Counted from the first letter of the stretch, positions 44,442 through 54,523 are shown. The stretch: DNA of 64,000 nt from Moorena producens 3L (GCF_000211815.1 NZ_GL890840.1:160327-224326); one strand, 5' to 3'. Notes: a model not told the origin generated them from the letters alone. Program-made: numbers and translations.

Positions 44442-45212
44442 ATGATAGCCAATAAAGAAAAAAAATTGATATCCAAAGTTTCTTTAACAGAGCAACTCAA
44501 TAAAAAAGATTCTTCTTTATTGAAGAGTTATCAAGCAAAGGTTATAGGAAATAATAAGTTATTATCTTTAGTTCAATATGAATTAGCTACTTTTTTATTT
44601 GGTAATCTGGCTGGTGGAGCTGGATATCTATTGAGAAAAAATTTTTTTTCTCCCCTTTTCAAGGCTGTAGGTTCTGGAGTTATTTTGGGGAAGGGAATTG
44701 TTTTACGTCATCCTGGAAATATTACTCTTGAAAACCGCATCGCTATCGACGATTATGCTCTCCTGGATGCTAGCGGTGCTGGAGAGGATGGAATAACTAT
44801 AAAAGACGATGTTATTGTTTCCAGGAATTGTGTGATTCAGGGAAAAACTGGTCCTGTAGTTATTGGTAAAAAAACTGATATTGGATGTAATGCTATTATC
44901 TCCTCAGGTGCTGGCATTTTTATTGGCAGTTCTGTCTTAATTGCTGGTAACTGTTACATTGGGGGTGGTCGGTATCTATCAGATCGTTTGGATATTCCCA
45001 TGATGGAACAGGGAGTTTATTCTAAAGGACCAGTGGTGATTGGTGATGATGTTTGGTTGGGTGCCGGAGCAATTGTTCTCGATGGAGTTCGGATTGGCAA
45101 AGGGTGTATTGTTGGTGCAGGTGCTGTAGTTACCAAAAACCTTCCTGATTATGCTGTTGCGATTGGGGTTCCAGCTAGGGTAATTCGAATGCGTCAGCAA
45201 ATCCAAGTCTAA
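44442..45212 (+). CDS. Hexapeptide-repeat acyltransferase (left-handed beta-helix)
   Basis: 256 residues from the ATG at 44442 (a TTG at 44424 is less likely). Multiple isoleucine-patch hexapeptides (IVLRHPGNITLENRIAID, VIVSRNCVIQG, VVIGDDVWLGAGAIVLDGV, RIGKGCIVGAGAVVTKNLP) form the trimeric LbH fold of sugar O-acetyltransferases of the WcaF/NodL/CysE type. It ends with AIGVPARVIRMR, also typical. It probably acetylates a sugar of the exported glycan. Confidence 0.88.
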   Translation: MIANKEKKLISKVSLTEQLNKKDSSLLKSYQAKVIGNNKLLSLVQYELATFLFGNLAGGAGYLLRKNFFSPLFKAVGSGVILGKGIVLRHPGNITLENRIAIDDYALLDASGAGEDGITIKDDVIVSRNCVIQGKTGPVVIGKKTDIGCNAIISSGAGIFIGSSVLIAGNCYIGGGRYLSDRLDIPMMEQGVYSKGPVVIGDDVWLGAGAIVLDGVRIGKGCIVGAGAVVTKNLPDYAVAIGVPARVIRMRQQIQV

Positions 45213-45321
45213 ACGTCAATATTTGTACCATATCTTGGTCTTGTATATAATTCCTTTATTTTAGCAGGTTTAATAAGCTTCCTCGATAAAAATTATGAGT
45301 AATTTAAGAGAAGTTAAGTAG

Positions 45322-46362
45322 ATGAATCAAACCAAAAATTTGAGTCTAGCACCGACTTCCCAATCTAAATCAGACCTAGGTATTTCAGAGTCCCCAATCT
45401 TCATCTTTGGATGTCCTCGTTCTGGAACTTCCCTTCTGAGTCGGATTATTGGCTGCCATCCACGAATTGCTATACCATTCGAGTCTCACCTCTATAATAC
45501 GTTTTATCCCTGGCTGAAGTACTACGGTAACCTACAGCTGATTCAAAACCGTGAGCGTCTGGTAGACGATATCCTGACAACCGAGGTCATGAGAGACTGG
45601 TCTCCCCCTCCCAATCGTGAGCACACCCTTGAAGCTATCTATAGATTTGACTTTCACGGCATAGTTGATGGCATCATGGGTGCCTGGACTAATGCCCAAG
45701 GTAAACAACGCTGGGGAGAAAAGACGCCTGCCCATATTTTCTACTGGCGCGAAATTTTCAATGCTTTTCCCAATTTGCAAGTGCTTCATATAGTGCGAGA
45801 TGGCCGCGATGTGGCTCTATCCTGGAAGGGTTCTCGCTTTGGTCCAAAGCACATCTACCCACTTGCTCAAAAATGGCGAGAGTATCTTGAAACTGTGGAA
45901 GAGTTGAGAACGGCTCTCAATGATGACTCTTTTTTAGAAGTCCGATACGAAGAATTATTGTTGGAACCTGAAGGTATAGTTCGAAAGATTTGCACCTTTC
46001 TTAAGGAGGAATTTGCCCCTGAAATGTTGGAATTCCATAAGGTTGGTGCATCCTATCCAACTGACCAGAAAAACCAGAAAAATCTTTCTAGACCTCCTCT
46101 GACCAGTAACGCTGGCAAATGGCGCAGTGAAATGACAGAGCGTGAACTTCGTATCTTTGAAGCTGTAGCAGGAGGAACACTTGAGCGCTATGGGTACGAG
46201 AGGCAGTGGCATCAACCTCAAATTTCGGGTCTAGAGGTGATGCAATTTCGGTTCCTTGAACATCCACCACGGAAAATACTGGCAATGCTTAAAAACACTA
46301 AAGGTCATATCGACGGCATCCGGAGACTCAAGATCTATTGTCGCCTCAGATTGGGAATTTAG
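45322..46362 (+). CDS. PAPS-dependent sulfotransferase
   Basis: 346 residues. The 5'-phosphosulfate loop FIFGCPRSGTSLLSRI and the 3'-phosphate motif HIVRDGRDVALSW are both present, followed by a RYEELL acidic segment, as in the Sulfotransfer_1/3 families. It transfers sulfate from PAPS to a hydroxyl. In this operon it suggests a sulfated exopolysaccharide or glycolipid, known in marine cyanobacteria. No membrane segment. Confidence 0.9.
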   Translation: MNQTKNLSLAPTSQSKSDLGISESPIFIFGCPRSGTSLLSRIIGCHPRIAIPFESHLYNTFYPWLKYYGNLQLIQNRERLVDDILTTEVMRDWSPPPNREHTLEAIYRFDFHGIVDGIMGAWTNAQGKQRWGEKTPAHIFYWREIFNAFPNLQVLHIVRDGRDVALSWKGSRFGPKHIYPLAQKWREYLETVEELRTALNDDSFLEVRYEELLLEPEGIVRKICTFLKEEFAPEMLEFHKVGASYPTDQKNQKNLSRPPLTSNAGKWRSEMTERELRIFEAVAGGTLERYGYERQWHQPQISGLEVMQFRFLEHPPRKILAMLKNTKGHIDGIRRLKIYCRLRLGI

Positions 46363-46393
46363 CAACTGATAGAAACAGTGGAGGAGATATCTA

Positions 46394-47908
46394 GTGGCAC
46401 CAATTAATGCCACCTTCAACAAATTTGTCAAAGGAGCTGGTTTATCCTTCCTTGGTCAAGTCATAAGTACTGCTTTCAAGTATGTAACTCAAGTAGTGCT
46501 TGCTTGGCTTCTGGGTGCAGAAGTCTTCGGACTTTACACCTTGGCAATGATCATCTACCAACTCGGAGAACTATTTTCTAGGATGGGGCTTGAAACTGGA
46601 GCTATACGCTATGTCTCAATCCATCATGGTACAGATGATAATGGTCGGCTCAAAGGAGTTTTACTACAGGGGATTGGACTACCTTTCCTCAGCGGTATAG
46701 TATTTGGAATCGGTCTATTTTTGGGATCTGACCTTATTGCCCAGGGGATTTTTGGTCAACCAGACCTTGCTCTTGCACTGCGGGTGTTCGCGATCGCTCT
46801 CCCTTTCGGGGCTAGTATGACAGTAGGAGCATTTGCTACTACAGGATTTCAGATAACAGCATACAAAGTTTATGTTTGGGAGCTTCTGCTACCATTAATT
46901 AACTTAATATTAGCTGTAGTACTATGTAAAGTTGGCTGGGGACTGTGGGGGGCAGCGATTGCTTGGCTACTTGCTGTAATCGTGTCTTTAGCTTTCACCG
47001 TCCATTTTATTCGAGGTATCTTTCCTGCCCTATTGAGCAGAAATATCACCCCTGTCTTCGAAACCAGGCAACTACTTGCCTTTTCCCTCCCTTTATCTTT
47101 CGGAAGTTTTTTGTGGCTGGTGATGCTCTGGACAGACTCTTTAATGCTGGGATATTTTCGACCTGTAGCAGAGGTGGGGATTTACCGGGCCGCTTCCCAG
47201 ACAGCACTGTTGATGACTCTGTTCACTCGCTCGTTGGTAACAATCTTCACACCGATGATTGCTAACCTTTATAGTAACGGAGAGCTTGAAGAATTAGACA
47301 AACTCTTTAGAACTGCTGCCCGCTGGAGCTTCTCCTTGACTGTACCTCTGTTCTTAATTGTGGTAGTAGCTGGTAAAGATATCCTACGTGTTTTCGGTTC
47401 AGAATTTGAAATCGGATCGTTACCTCTAACAATTCTAGCAGCAGGGCAATTAGCAAGAGCTGGTCCGGGAGGATTAGCCATGCACGTACTAGCAATGTCA
47501 GGGCATCAATATCTCAAGCTCTTTGGGGACGTGGTGTTAGCGATCACCAACATCGGATTAAATATGCTCATGATTCCACGATGGGGACTGATGGGAGCGG
47601 CAGTGGCAACAGGAATCAGTATTTTAGCAGTAAATCTGCTGCGTATCTTGCAAGTCTACCTAGTTTTGCATATTCATGGGTTCAACTGGAGCTACTTAAA
47701 AACCATAGGGGCAGGAACTCTCGCTGTTTTGATCGGTCTCGGTGTACACTCTTGGGTTTCATTTATGCCTTACCTTCTGGTATTGGTTATTACTGCTGGA
47801 GTTGTGTTTCTAGTTTATGTACTGCTGTTATGGGCAATGGGCATAGAGAAAGCGGATCTGATCATCTTGAGAAAGATGCAACAGCGCTTAGGGCTATTGA
47901 AGAATTGA
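46394..47908 (+). CDS. Wzx-like polysaccharide flippase (MOP superfamily)
   Basis: 504 residues with about 12-14 hydrophobic segments and no large soluble domain; starts at GTG 46394. Features such as FVKGAGLSFLGQVISTAFKY, LLGAEVFGLYTLAMIIYQLG and an LGYFRPVAEVGIYRAASQ segment fit the polysaccharide biosynthesis branch. It would move lipid-linked glycan across the inner membrane. It starts 32 bases after the sulfotransferase stop, so modification and export are genetically linked. Confidence 0.88.
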   Translation: MAPINATFNKFVKGAGLSFLGQVISTAFKYVTQVVLAWLLGAEVFGLYTLAMIIYQLGELFSRMGLETGAIRYVSIHHGTDDNGRLKGVLLQGIGLPFLSGIVFGIGLFLGSDLIAQGIFGQPDLALALRVFAIALPFGASMTVGAFATTGFQITAYKVYVWELLLPLINLILAVVLCKVGWGLWGAAIAWLLAVIVSLAFTVHFIRGIFPALLSRNITPVFETRQLLAFSLPLSFGSFLWLVMLWTDSLMLGYFRPVAEVGIYRAASQTALLMTLFTRSLVTIFTPMIANLYSNGELEELDKLFRTAARWSFSLTVPLFLIVVVAGKDILRVFGSEFEIGSLPLTILAAGQLARAGPGGLAMHVLAMSGHQYLKLFGDVVLAITNIGLNMLMIPRWGLMGAAVATGISILAVNLLRILQVYLVLHIHGFNWSYLKTIGAGTLAVLIGLGVHSWVSFMPYLLVLVITAGVVFLVYVLLLWAMGIEKADLIILRKMQQRLGLLKN

Positions 47909-47935
47909 TAATCTCTATTGATACTATCTATAGAA

Positions 47936-49381
47936 ATGCAGAACTATTTGTACCGATTACGCCAGAGGCGAGTTCAATTAAAAATATGTTTATTATTGAT
48001 TTTTTATAGTTGTTTAAGCTGGGGATGTGTGGAGCAATCCAAGGCAAAAAGAGGTATTGCTAAAGTGTCGAATTTGCCTTATTCCACGATTAAACCTCAA
48101 GTTATTGAACTTAAGCCTGCTGCCAGCGATCGCCGTCTCGGTGGACTGATTGCAGCAGACATCAATGATGATGGTCAGAAAGATTTGATCATTACTAAGC
48201 CAGGTTATATAGCAGCTTACAGTCATTCTGGTAAAGCACTCTGGAGCAAGTCAATCAATATCCAGGTAACTGGGAAGTCAGAGAGCCAAGGATTGCCAGG
48301 AAACCAGGCCCCCGGTGTCCAAGCAGCTGATGTAGATGGAGATCAAAAGACAGAAGTTCTGTTTTTAACCAAGGACAATACCCTCCATATTGTTGAGGGG
48401 TTCAATGGAGAGACTCAGAAAACTATAAAACTCCCATCTCCAGAAGGTACAGAGGGTTGGGAGCACTTAGTAGTAGCCAATTTCCGGGGCAAAGGCGATC
48501 GCGATTTACTACTTCAGGCCACTAATGCTGAAGGATACCGTATGGGTCGTTATCTAGCAGCCTATCCCCTAGACAACCTACTCAAAGGTGAAAACCTTCA
48601 ACCATTGTGGAGCCGAGATGATTTCCTTGCCAATGCTCACAATGGGGCACGGGTGGCAGATCTCGACGGAGATGGCAAAGATGAGGTTTTGGGTGGGACA
48701 ATCATCTCACCCGACGGAGAGATGTTGTTGAAAATTCCCATAAAAGGTCATATTGACTCCCTGTTTGTGGCTGATGTGCGTCCAGACATTCCAGGATTAG
48801 AGGTAGTCGCTCTGGAAGAGGGGGGTGGCAATCGGGTTTTCCTTTATAACCGCGATCGCGTAATTTGGAAAACCCACTACAAGCATCAAGAACCACAAAA
48901 TGCTGCCATTGGTGATTTTGACCCCCAACGACCGGGATTAGAAGTGTGGTGCCGCAGCCGTTACCAGAAGCACCAGAAACCCTTTGTCTTTGATGCCCAA
49001 GGTCAACTGATTGCTAACTATCAAATGGATGATGTTGCTCCCAAGGGATGGACAGACAAAGGTGTAGAGGTGATCGTCCCGATTGATTGGACAGGAGAGT
49101 CGAGGCAATTAGTGGCTGTCAAAGAGCGCCATAAACCAGGAGACGTGGGGATTTTCGATGCCCTGAGTGGGCAATTTCTCCATCGGTTCAAAGAACAGGC
49201 GGCGAGACTTTACGTTGCTGATGTATCTGGGGATTGGCGGGAAGAGGTGATGGTTCTCAATGGGAATCAGCTGGACATCTACAGCAACCCCGAACCCAAT
49301 CCCAATCTTGATCGCCCACGGCTATGGACTCAAAACCACTACCGCCGCAGTAAGATGACTTGGAACTACTACAGTCCATAA
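47936..49381 (+). CDS. Exported FG-GAP/VCBS-like repeat protein
   Basis: About 481 residues from the ATG at 47936. The N-terminus is hydrophobic (LKICLLLIFYSCLSWGC) and may be a signal peptide with a lipobox-like Cys, though the -2 Trp is unusual. The body has repeated Asp-rich motifs of the FG-GAP/VCBS type (LIAADINDDGQKDLIITK, VQAADVDGDQKTEVLFLTKD, RVADLDGDGKDEVLGGT), which normally build a calcium-binding beta-propeller. Possible role: glycan binding or assembly at the outer surface. It lies between flippase and UPF0104 genes with tight spacing. Confidence 0.75.
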   Translation: MQNYLYRLRQRRVQLKICLLLIFYSCLSWGCVEQSKAKRGIAKVSNLPYSTIKPQVIELKPAASDRRLGGLIAADINDDGQKDLIITKPGYIAAYSHSGKALWSKSINIQVTGKSESQGLPGNQAPGVQAADVDGDQKTEVLFLTKDNTLHIVEGFNGETQKTIKLPSPEGTEGWEHLVVANFRGKGDRDLLLQATNAEGYRMGRYLAAYPLDNLLKGENLQPLWSRDDFLANAHNGARVADLDGDGKDEVLGGTIISPDGEMLLKIPIKGHIDSLFVADVRPDIPGLEVVALEEGGGNRVFLYNRDRVIWKTHYKHQEPQNAAIGDFDPQRPGLEVWCRSRYQKHQKPFVFDAQGQLIANYQMDDVAPKGWTDKGVEVIVPIDWTGESRQLVAVKERHKPGDVGIFDALSGQFLHRFKEQAARLYVADVSGDWREEVMVLNGNQLDIYSNPEPNPNLDRPRLWTQNHYRRSKMTWNYYSP

Positions 49382-49391
49382 ACTAAAAACC

Positions 49392-50357
49392 ATGGAAAAA
49401 AGGTTAGCTGCTAGGAAAAAATTGATTCTTACGATCATTAAATGCGGCGTTTCCATAGCGCTACTGTCTTGGGTGTTGCGCAAGACCAATCTGCCTGACA
49501 TTTTCCTAGCTGTGAGTTCTGCCAACATTCCTCTGTTAATGGCAGCGTTTGTGGTCTACTTAGCCAGTTACTACATCAGAGCTCATCGGTGGCGGGTACT
49601 ACTTTTGGCTCAGAATGTGAAAGCTACCATCCCTTACTTGTATAAGTCCTACATGGTCAGCATTTTCTTCAGTAATTTTTTGCCCTCCACCATTGGTGGG
49701 GATGCTGTTAGGGCTTATGATGCCTGGCGGTTGGGAACGAGCAAATCAGTCGCACTAGCCACTGTGTTTTTGGATCGTTTCCTCGGTTTACTGGGTTTGA
49801 TGCTGTTTGGCCTCGGGGCGCTGTTTTTTTCTCAGACATTGATTGCCCAGTTACCATTACTTAATCTGTGGGTGATGCTAGGTACGGCAGCAATTATGCT
49901 TGTAGTCTCGATGATTTTCATACCCTCTCAGAAGATTTCAAGGGTTATTAGCAAGATCAAACTACCCTTTTGGCACCCCATAAAAAACAAGGTATTGAAT
50001 ATTATTAAAGCTTTCCTAGCCTTTGGGAACCGCAAACATGCCTTGGCTATGTCTATGGGGTTGTCACTGATGGTGCAAATCAGTGTCATCGCTCATTATT
50101 ACCTAATTGCAAAGGCCCTGGATTTACCGGTTCCCCTTCTTAGTTTCTTTCTGATCATTCCCCTAGTCTCCTTGATCATGGTGTTGCCTGTATCGATCAA
50201 CGCCATTGGTCTCCGTGAGAATGCATTTGTATTCTTTTTTGCGGCTTACGGCTACAATATTGCCAGATCCGAAGCCATTGCCTTTGCTTGGCTGGCTTAC
50301 GGAATCGTGATCATTCAGGGGCTGCTGGGGGGAATTGTATACGCTTTGCGCAAGTAA
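49392..50357 (+). CDS. UPF0104/lysylphosphatidylglycerol synthase-like membrane protein
   Basis: 321 residues with about 7-8 membrane helices. The family marks are FFSNFLPSTIGGDAVRAYDAWRLG and VALATVFLDRFLGLLGL near the middle, and SLIMVLPVSINAIGLRENAF toward the end. This is the transmembrane (flippase) part of MprF without a catalytic domain. Family members move lipids or polyprenyl-linked sugars. Ten bases after the previous stop. Confidence 0.85.
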   Translation: MEKRLAARKKLILTIIKCGVSIALLSWVLRKTNLPDIFLAVSSANIPLLMAAFVVYLASYYIRAHRWRVLLLAQNVKATIPYLYKSYMVSIFFSNFLPSTIGGDAVRAYDAWRLGTSKSVALATVFLDRFLGLLGLMLFGLGALFFSQTLIAQLPLLNLWVMLGTAAIMLVVSMIFIPSQKISRVISKIKLPFWHPIKNKVLNIIKAFLAFGNRKHALAMSMGLSLMVQISVIAHYYLIAKALDLPVPLLSFFLIIPLVSLIMVLPVSINAIGLRENAFVFFFAAYGYNIARSEAIAFAWLAYGIVIIQGLLGGIVYALRK

Positions 50358-50462
50358 AGGTGATTAACTCAGATCAGGTGATCGGCTGATCAGGTAAGGT
50401 CATGATCAGGTAATCGGATGATCAGGTAATCAGGTGTAATGGTGATCAATAAACAATAGTCA

Positions 50463-50562
50463 GAGCAATTATAAATTACCAATTACCAATTACCAAATAT
50501 AAATTACCAATTACCAAATATGAATTACCAATTACCAAATATAAATTACCAATTACCAATTA
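50463..50562. repeat. Heptamer array (ATTACCA units)
   Basis: About ten copies of ATTACCA/ATAAATT-type seven-base units, directly upstream of the DUF457 gene. A less regular GATCAGGTAATCGG repeat lies at 50375-50440. Confidence 0.85.
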
Positions 50563-50567
50563 ATCAC

Positions 50568-51137
50568 ATGCCATCACCAGTAGGACACACATTTGCCGGT
50601 ATTTGTGGATTTGTTCTGGCACGCCCTTATGTAGCTTGGCATCAGCAAACTCGGCTGTTGTATGGTTCAGTATTGCTCACGAATTTGCCAGACATAGACA
50701 TTCTGCCTGGATTGCTGCTGCTGGGAAATCCAGGAGCTTTTCACCGTCAGGCTACCCACAGCTTGATAGTAGCCGCCATAATTGGCATCTTCGTTGCTTG
50801 GCTAGTGGGGCGTTGGAAGTTAAATCGGCTCCGATGGGGAATTTGGGCAGCTCTAGTTTATGGAAGCCACCTCCTGTTGGATATGCTAGTAGCTGACCCA
50901 ACAGCACCTTTCGGAGTCCAGGCACTCTGGCCTTTTTCCCTAGAGTATTTTATTTCACCTATTACCATCTTTGCCCGATTTGATTATTTTAATCCAGAAT
51001 TGGGTATGGTATGCACCATCTTGAGTATTCCTAACTTCTTGGGAATACTGTGGGAAATCGTAGTACTTACACCCTTGGTAGGACTGGCATGGTATGGGTT
51101 TGGGAAAACTGACGGCAGAAAACCATTGGCAAGATAG
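50568..51137 (+). CDS. DUF457/YdjM-type membrane-bound metal-dependent hydrolase
   Basis: 190 residues from the ATG at 50568 (an upstream start at 50520 would read through the heptamer array). MPSPVGHTFAGICGFV, NLPDIDILPGLLL and FHRQATHSLIVAAI carry the His/Asp residues of the DUF457 (LexA-binding/YdjM) family, with three to four membrane helices and GSHLLLDML. Function unclear; members are often near lipid or glycan genes. Confidence 0.82.
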   Translation: MPSPVGHTFAGICGFVLARPYVAWHQQTRLLYGSVLLTNLPDIDILPGLLLLGNPGAFHRQATHSLIVAAIIGIFVAWLVGRWKLNRLRWGIWAALVYGSHLLLDMLVADPTAPFGVQALWPFSLEYFISPITIFARFDYFNPELGMVCTILSIPNFLGILWEIVVLTPLVGLAWYGFGKTDGRKPLAR

Positions 51138-51372
51138 AGGCCAAGGGTGATGGGGTGATCAGGTGATCAGGTGATGGAGACAATAATAGATCTTTTGCAT
51201 AAATGTCTAAAACAAGGCTGATAAGTAATATGGCCGTGTGTCCCAATTTACTTTGGTAAGAGGTTAATCGTTCTTTGTTGATGGCGATCAACCATCTTTC
51301 CTGAGCCATGATGAACCCTGGTCTGATCATGGTGGTTCTTAATACTGATTCTAGATAAGGTTGGTCAGGTGC

Positions 51373-52944
51373 ATGAAAGCAGAAAAACTTAATTCAACAG
51401 AAACCTCAATCCAAGCAGATTGGCTTTGGCAATGGATTCCCATCGCCTTAATTTTGCTATTGGCGGCTGGGTTGTATTTCTATCAACTCGGCACAGAGAG
51501 CCTGTGGGTGGATGAACTCTACAGTGTTAATGATGCCAAACGCTTACCAGGCCATCTGGGTCTAATCCGCCCAGTGTATTTCATCCTGCTGTGGCTGTGG
51601 ATGCAGTTTGGCACCAGCGATGCTTGGTTGCGGGGGTTGTCTGTCTTGTTTGGATTGGGCAGTGTATTTCTAACTTACCAGCTTGGTCGTCGTGTAGGGG
51701 GAAAGCCAACGGGCTTGATTGCTGCCCTCCTCTTGGCTCTATCGCCCCTGTTCATCAATTTTGCCCAAATGGTTCGTATGTACACCCTAGGCACTTGTCT
51801 CGGTCTAGGTGGTACCCTAGCGCTAGTGCATGCTCTTGAGAATCCTACTACCACCTCAATGGCTTGGTGGGCTAGCCTACGACTGTTGGTAACCCTAACT
51901 GCACCACTAAATGCCACCCTGCTCTTCGCGGACATCTGGTTAGTATGGTTTCGGTTTCGCAAGCAACGCGCTACATTATTAGCTTTCGGCAAATGGCTGT
52001 TACTGGTAATCCTGTTGTGGTTACCATCTTTGTTATCTCTATTGTCTGGAACCCTGCCCTTCCTAAGCAAGGCTCTTAATCTCATCGCCAAAATTGATCC
52101 ATCGGCTACTCGACACTCATTTCCCAGTTTTGTGGATGTTTTACGTAAGTTAAAGAATTTTACTGCCTTTCCGTTTCCTTCCACATCGAAGCTGAGTAGC
52201 TTGTTTTATCAATCCTACAGTCTACTATTAGCTGGCTTGATCGGTATTGCCATAATCCACAAAAACCACAAACCACGCCTGTGTTGGATTGCTGCTTGGG
52301 CATTTATACCGTCAGTGATGATTTTTTTAGTTTCTAAACGATTATGGATAGACCGCTACATACTGTTTTTATCCCCATACATTTTGATTATTCTGACCGC
52401 TGGCTTGATGGGATTGTGGCGTTGGAAACGGAGTTTGGCGATCGCAGTAGCAATTATCTATACTATTACCGTTAGCACTGGACTAGTACGCTATTACACC
52501 GTGCAGGATCGCCAAGATTGGCGCAGTGTAGCACAAACAATTAGCATTAATGAAAAACCTGGTGATACCATCTTTTTATCCATAGGTTCGCAAAAAATGA
52601 CCTCAGCGCTGGATCATTACTATAGTGGAGATGCTCCGATCTATTCCCGAAGTAAACTTTGTCCTTCTGATCGAGTCAAAAAGCCAGTCGTAGAGCAAGC
52701 ACTAAATAACTTGCCACCTATTCCCTCGCGGCTGTGGCTACTGTGCGGCACAGGTTTTGACGAACAAAAGTTTCGCACTGTTTTCAAAGAACATTTTAAT
52801 CTGGAAAGACACGAAGAATTTACTAACGAGAACTTTTATAGACAGAATGATTTAATGCATCTATTTCTGATCATACCAAATTCTGCCAATTCTACTGATT
52901 CTCGCAATTCTACTGATATAAAAAACAAATCAACATCGGTCTAA
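51373..52944 (+). CDS. GT39-type polyprenyl-phosphate-sugar transferase, first copy
   Basis: 523 residues from the ATG at 51373. About ten to eleven membrane helices; the first lumenal loop has GTESLWVDELYSVND, with the acidic Asp-Glu of GT39/ArnT/PMT-like transferases. The C-terminal periplasmic part carries YYTVQDRQDWRSVAQTI and CGTG motifs. Such proteins transfer a sugar from a polyprenyl phosphate on the outer face of the inner membrane. It shares clear motif similarity with the next gene (tandem paralogue). Confidence 0.85.
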   Translation: MKAEKLNSTETSIQADWLWQWIPIALILLLAAGLYFYQLGTESLWVDELYSVNDAKRLPGHLGLIRPVYFILLWLWMQFGTSDAWLRGLSVLFGLGSVFLTYQLGRRVGGKPTGLIAALLLALSPLFINFAQMVRMYTLGTCLGLGGTLALVHALENPTTTSMAWWASLRLLVTLTAPLNATLLFADIWLVWFRFRKQRATLLAFGKWLLLVILLWLPSLLSLLSGTLPFLSKALNLIAKIDPSATRHSFPSFVDVLRKLKNFTAFPFPSTSKLSSLFYQSYSLLLAGLIGIAIIHKNHKPRLCWIAAWAFIPSVMIFLVSKRLWIDRYILFLSPYILIILTAGLMGLWRWKRSLAIAVAIIYTITVSTGLVRYYTVQDRQDWRSVAQTISINEKPGDTIFLSIGSQKMTSALDHYYSGDAPIYSRSKLCPSDRVKKPVVEQALNNLPPIPSRLWLLCGTGFDEQKFRTVFKEHFNLERHEEFTNENFYRQNDLMHLFLIIPNSANSTDSRNSTDIKNKSTSV

Positions 52945-53007
52945 GCTCTAGGGCTTTGATTATTGAGTTAGTCGGTCTAAGCTCTAGGGCTTTGATTATT
53001 GAGTTAG
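52936..53007. repeat. 36-bp tandem duplication between the two GT39 genes
   Basis: TCGGTCTAAGCTCTAGGGC ... TTATTGAGTTAG occurs twice without a gap (52936-52971 and 52972-53007). The first copy contains the stop codon of the upstream gene; the second ends one base before the ATG of the downstream gene. Confidence 0.95.
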
Positions 53008-53008
53008 C

Positions 53009-54523
53009 ATGAAAGCCAACAACCACAAAACACCAGCGCTCCTAGAGGGAGGAAATTGGTTCCGACCATGGATGCCCATTACCTTAATCTTAGTATTAGC
53101 GACTGGATTGTATGTCTATCAACTTGGTACAGAAAGCCTATGGGTTGATGAACTCATTAGTATTCATCGTGCCAAGCACCTAGAGCAAGTCTTTAATGGT
53201 ACACGCCCCCTCTATCACATCCTCCTACAAGTCTGGATGATAGTTAGCAGTAGTGATACTTGGCTGCGGGGATTGTGCGTTGTGTTTAGTATTGGTACTG
53301 TTTTTGTTACCTATCGGCTTGGTCGGCGCTTAATGGGAGAGTCCACTGGCTTAATTGCTGCCCTAATCGTTGCCCTCTCACCCCTGTTTATCCATCATGC
53401 CCAAGAAGTCCGGATGTACGCACCGAGTACATTCTTTGGTGTTGCTGGCACACTGATCTTAACCCACGCCCTAGAACGTCCAACTACTCCCTTACTTTTA
53501 GGATGGGCTGCTCTGCGATTCTTGGCAATTATCAGCACACCCCTTAACGTAGCGCTGCTGCTCCCAGACATCGTTGTGTTTGGCTGGAAGTATCGCAATC
53601 AACCTCGTGTTTTGTTCCGTTTCGGGGTCGGACTGTTACTGATTGGTATTTTATGGCTGCCATGGGTGTTTCCACTAGTAACTAAGAGCGCCAAATTTAT
53701 GGGAGGTGTAAAAGTACCCGGTACATCAGTTCGTGATCTCGGTGGACGCACTAGTCCTGGTGTACTGGATGTGATCATGCAGCCAGGTCGCTTGACAGCT
53801 TGGCCCTTTGGTCGAGCCAATTCCAATGCCATCTACTGGTTTTACAATGCCTACTCTGTCATGTTGACCTGCTTGCTGGGTGTTGTGCTATTCAACAAAC
53901 CACGCTCAGCTAAGCTGGGTTGGATTGCGGCTTGGGCGTTTTTACCCTTAGTTCTGTTCTTTTCAGTGTCCCAAGTCTCTCGTTCTCTTTGGGTCAATCG
54001 TTACCTACTCTTAGCAGCTCCATACCTATTTATTCTTTTAGCAGCCGCTGGGATCGGCATTTGGCATCGATGGCGTATTGGTGCCTTGGTGATAGCGCTG
54101 ATCTATGCCATTGCTGTTGGTGGTGGGCTAAAGCGTTACTATACCGTGCTCGATCGAGAAAATTGGCGTGGTTTAGTAGAAACCATTGCGACCAAAGAAC
54201 AACCGGGTGATGTGATTGTTTGGTCCATTGGTCAGAGAATACCTGTGGCATTGAATCATTACTATCATGGCTCTGCAAGTATTGAGATTAAGGATGTACT
54301 CCCGCCATCGGTTAGAAAAAACGATCAGCAAGCGATAGAAGGTTGGATTAGCAGTTTACCTTCAACCCAATCTCGTTTATGGCTAGTTTATGTCAAGTCG
54401 TCGAAGCTATTTCGGTCTGTTGTTAAAGAGCAATTTCAGATTAAAACCCGAGAGAAACCCATTGATGGGATAGAAATATTTCTGCTTAAACCACGTTCTG
54501 CTGATAAAACGTCTCAGGAGTAG
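53009..54523 (+). CDS. GT39-type polyprenyl-phosphate-sugar transferase, second copy
   Basis: 504 residues, paralogous to the preceding gene (GTESLWVDELISIHRAK, LRGLCVVFSIGTVFVTYRLG, LIAALIVALSPLFIHHAQEV, YYTVLDRENWRGLVETI). Same membrane topology and the same acidic first-loop motif. The two probably add different sugars or act on different positions. It is the last gene of the plus-strand glycan locus. Confidence 0.85.
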   Translation: MKANNHKTPALLEGGNWFRPWMPITLILVLATGLYVYQLGTESLWVDELISIHRAKHLEQVFNGTRPLYHILLQVWMIVSSSDTWLRGLCVVFSIGTVFVTYRLGRRLMGESTGLIAALIVALSPLFIHHAQEVRMYAPSTFFGVAGTLILTHALERPTTPLLLGWAALRFLAIISTPLNVALLLPDIVVFGWKYRNQPRVLFRFGVGLLLIGILWLPWVFPLVTKSAKFMGGVKVPGTSVRDLGGRTSPGVLDVIMQPGRLTAWPFGRANSNAIYWFYNAYSVMLTCLLGVVLFNKPRSAKLGWIAAWAFLPLVLFFSVSQVSRSLWVNRYLLLAAPYLFILLAAAGIGIWHRWRIGALVIALIYAIAVGGGLKRYYTVLDRENWRGLVETIATKEQPGDVIVWSIGQRIPVALNHYYHGSASIEIKDVLPPSVRKNDQQAIEGWISSLPSTQSRLWLVYVKSSKLFRSVVKEQFQIKTREKPIDGIEIFLLKPRSADKTSQE

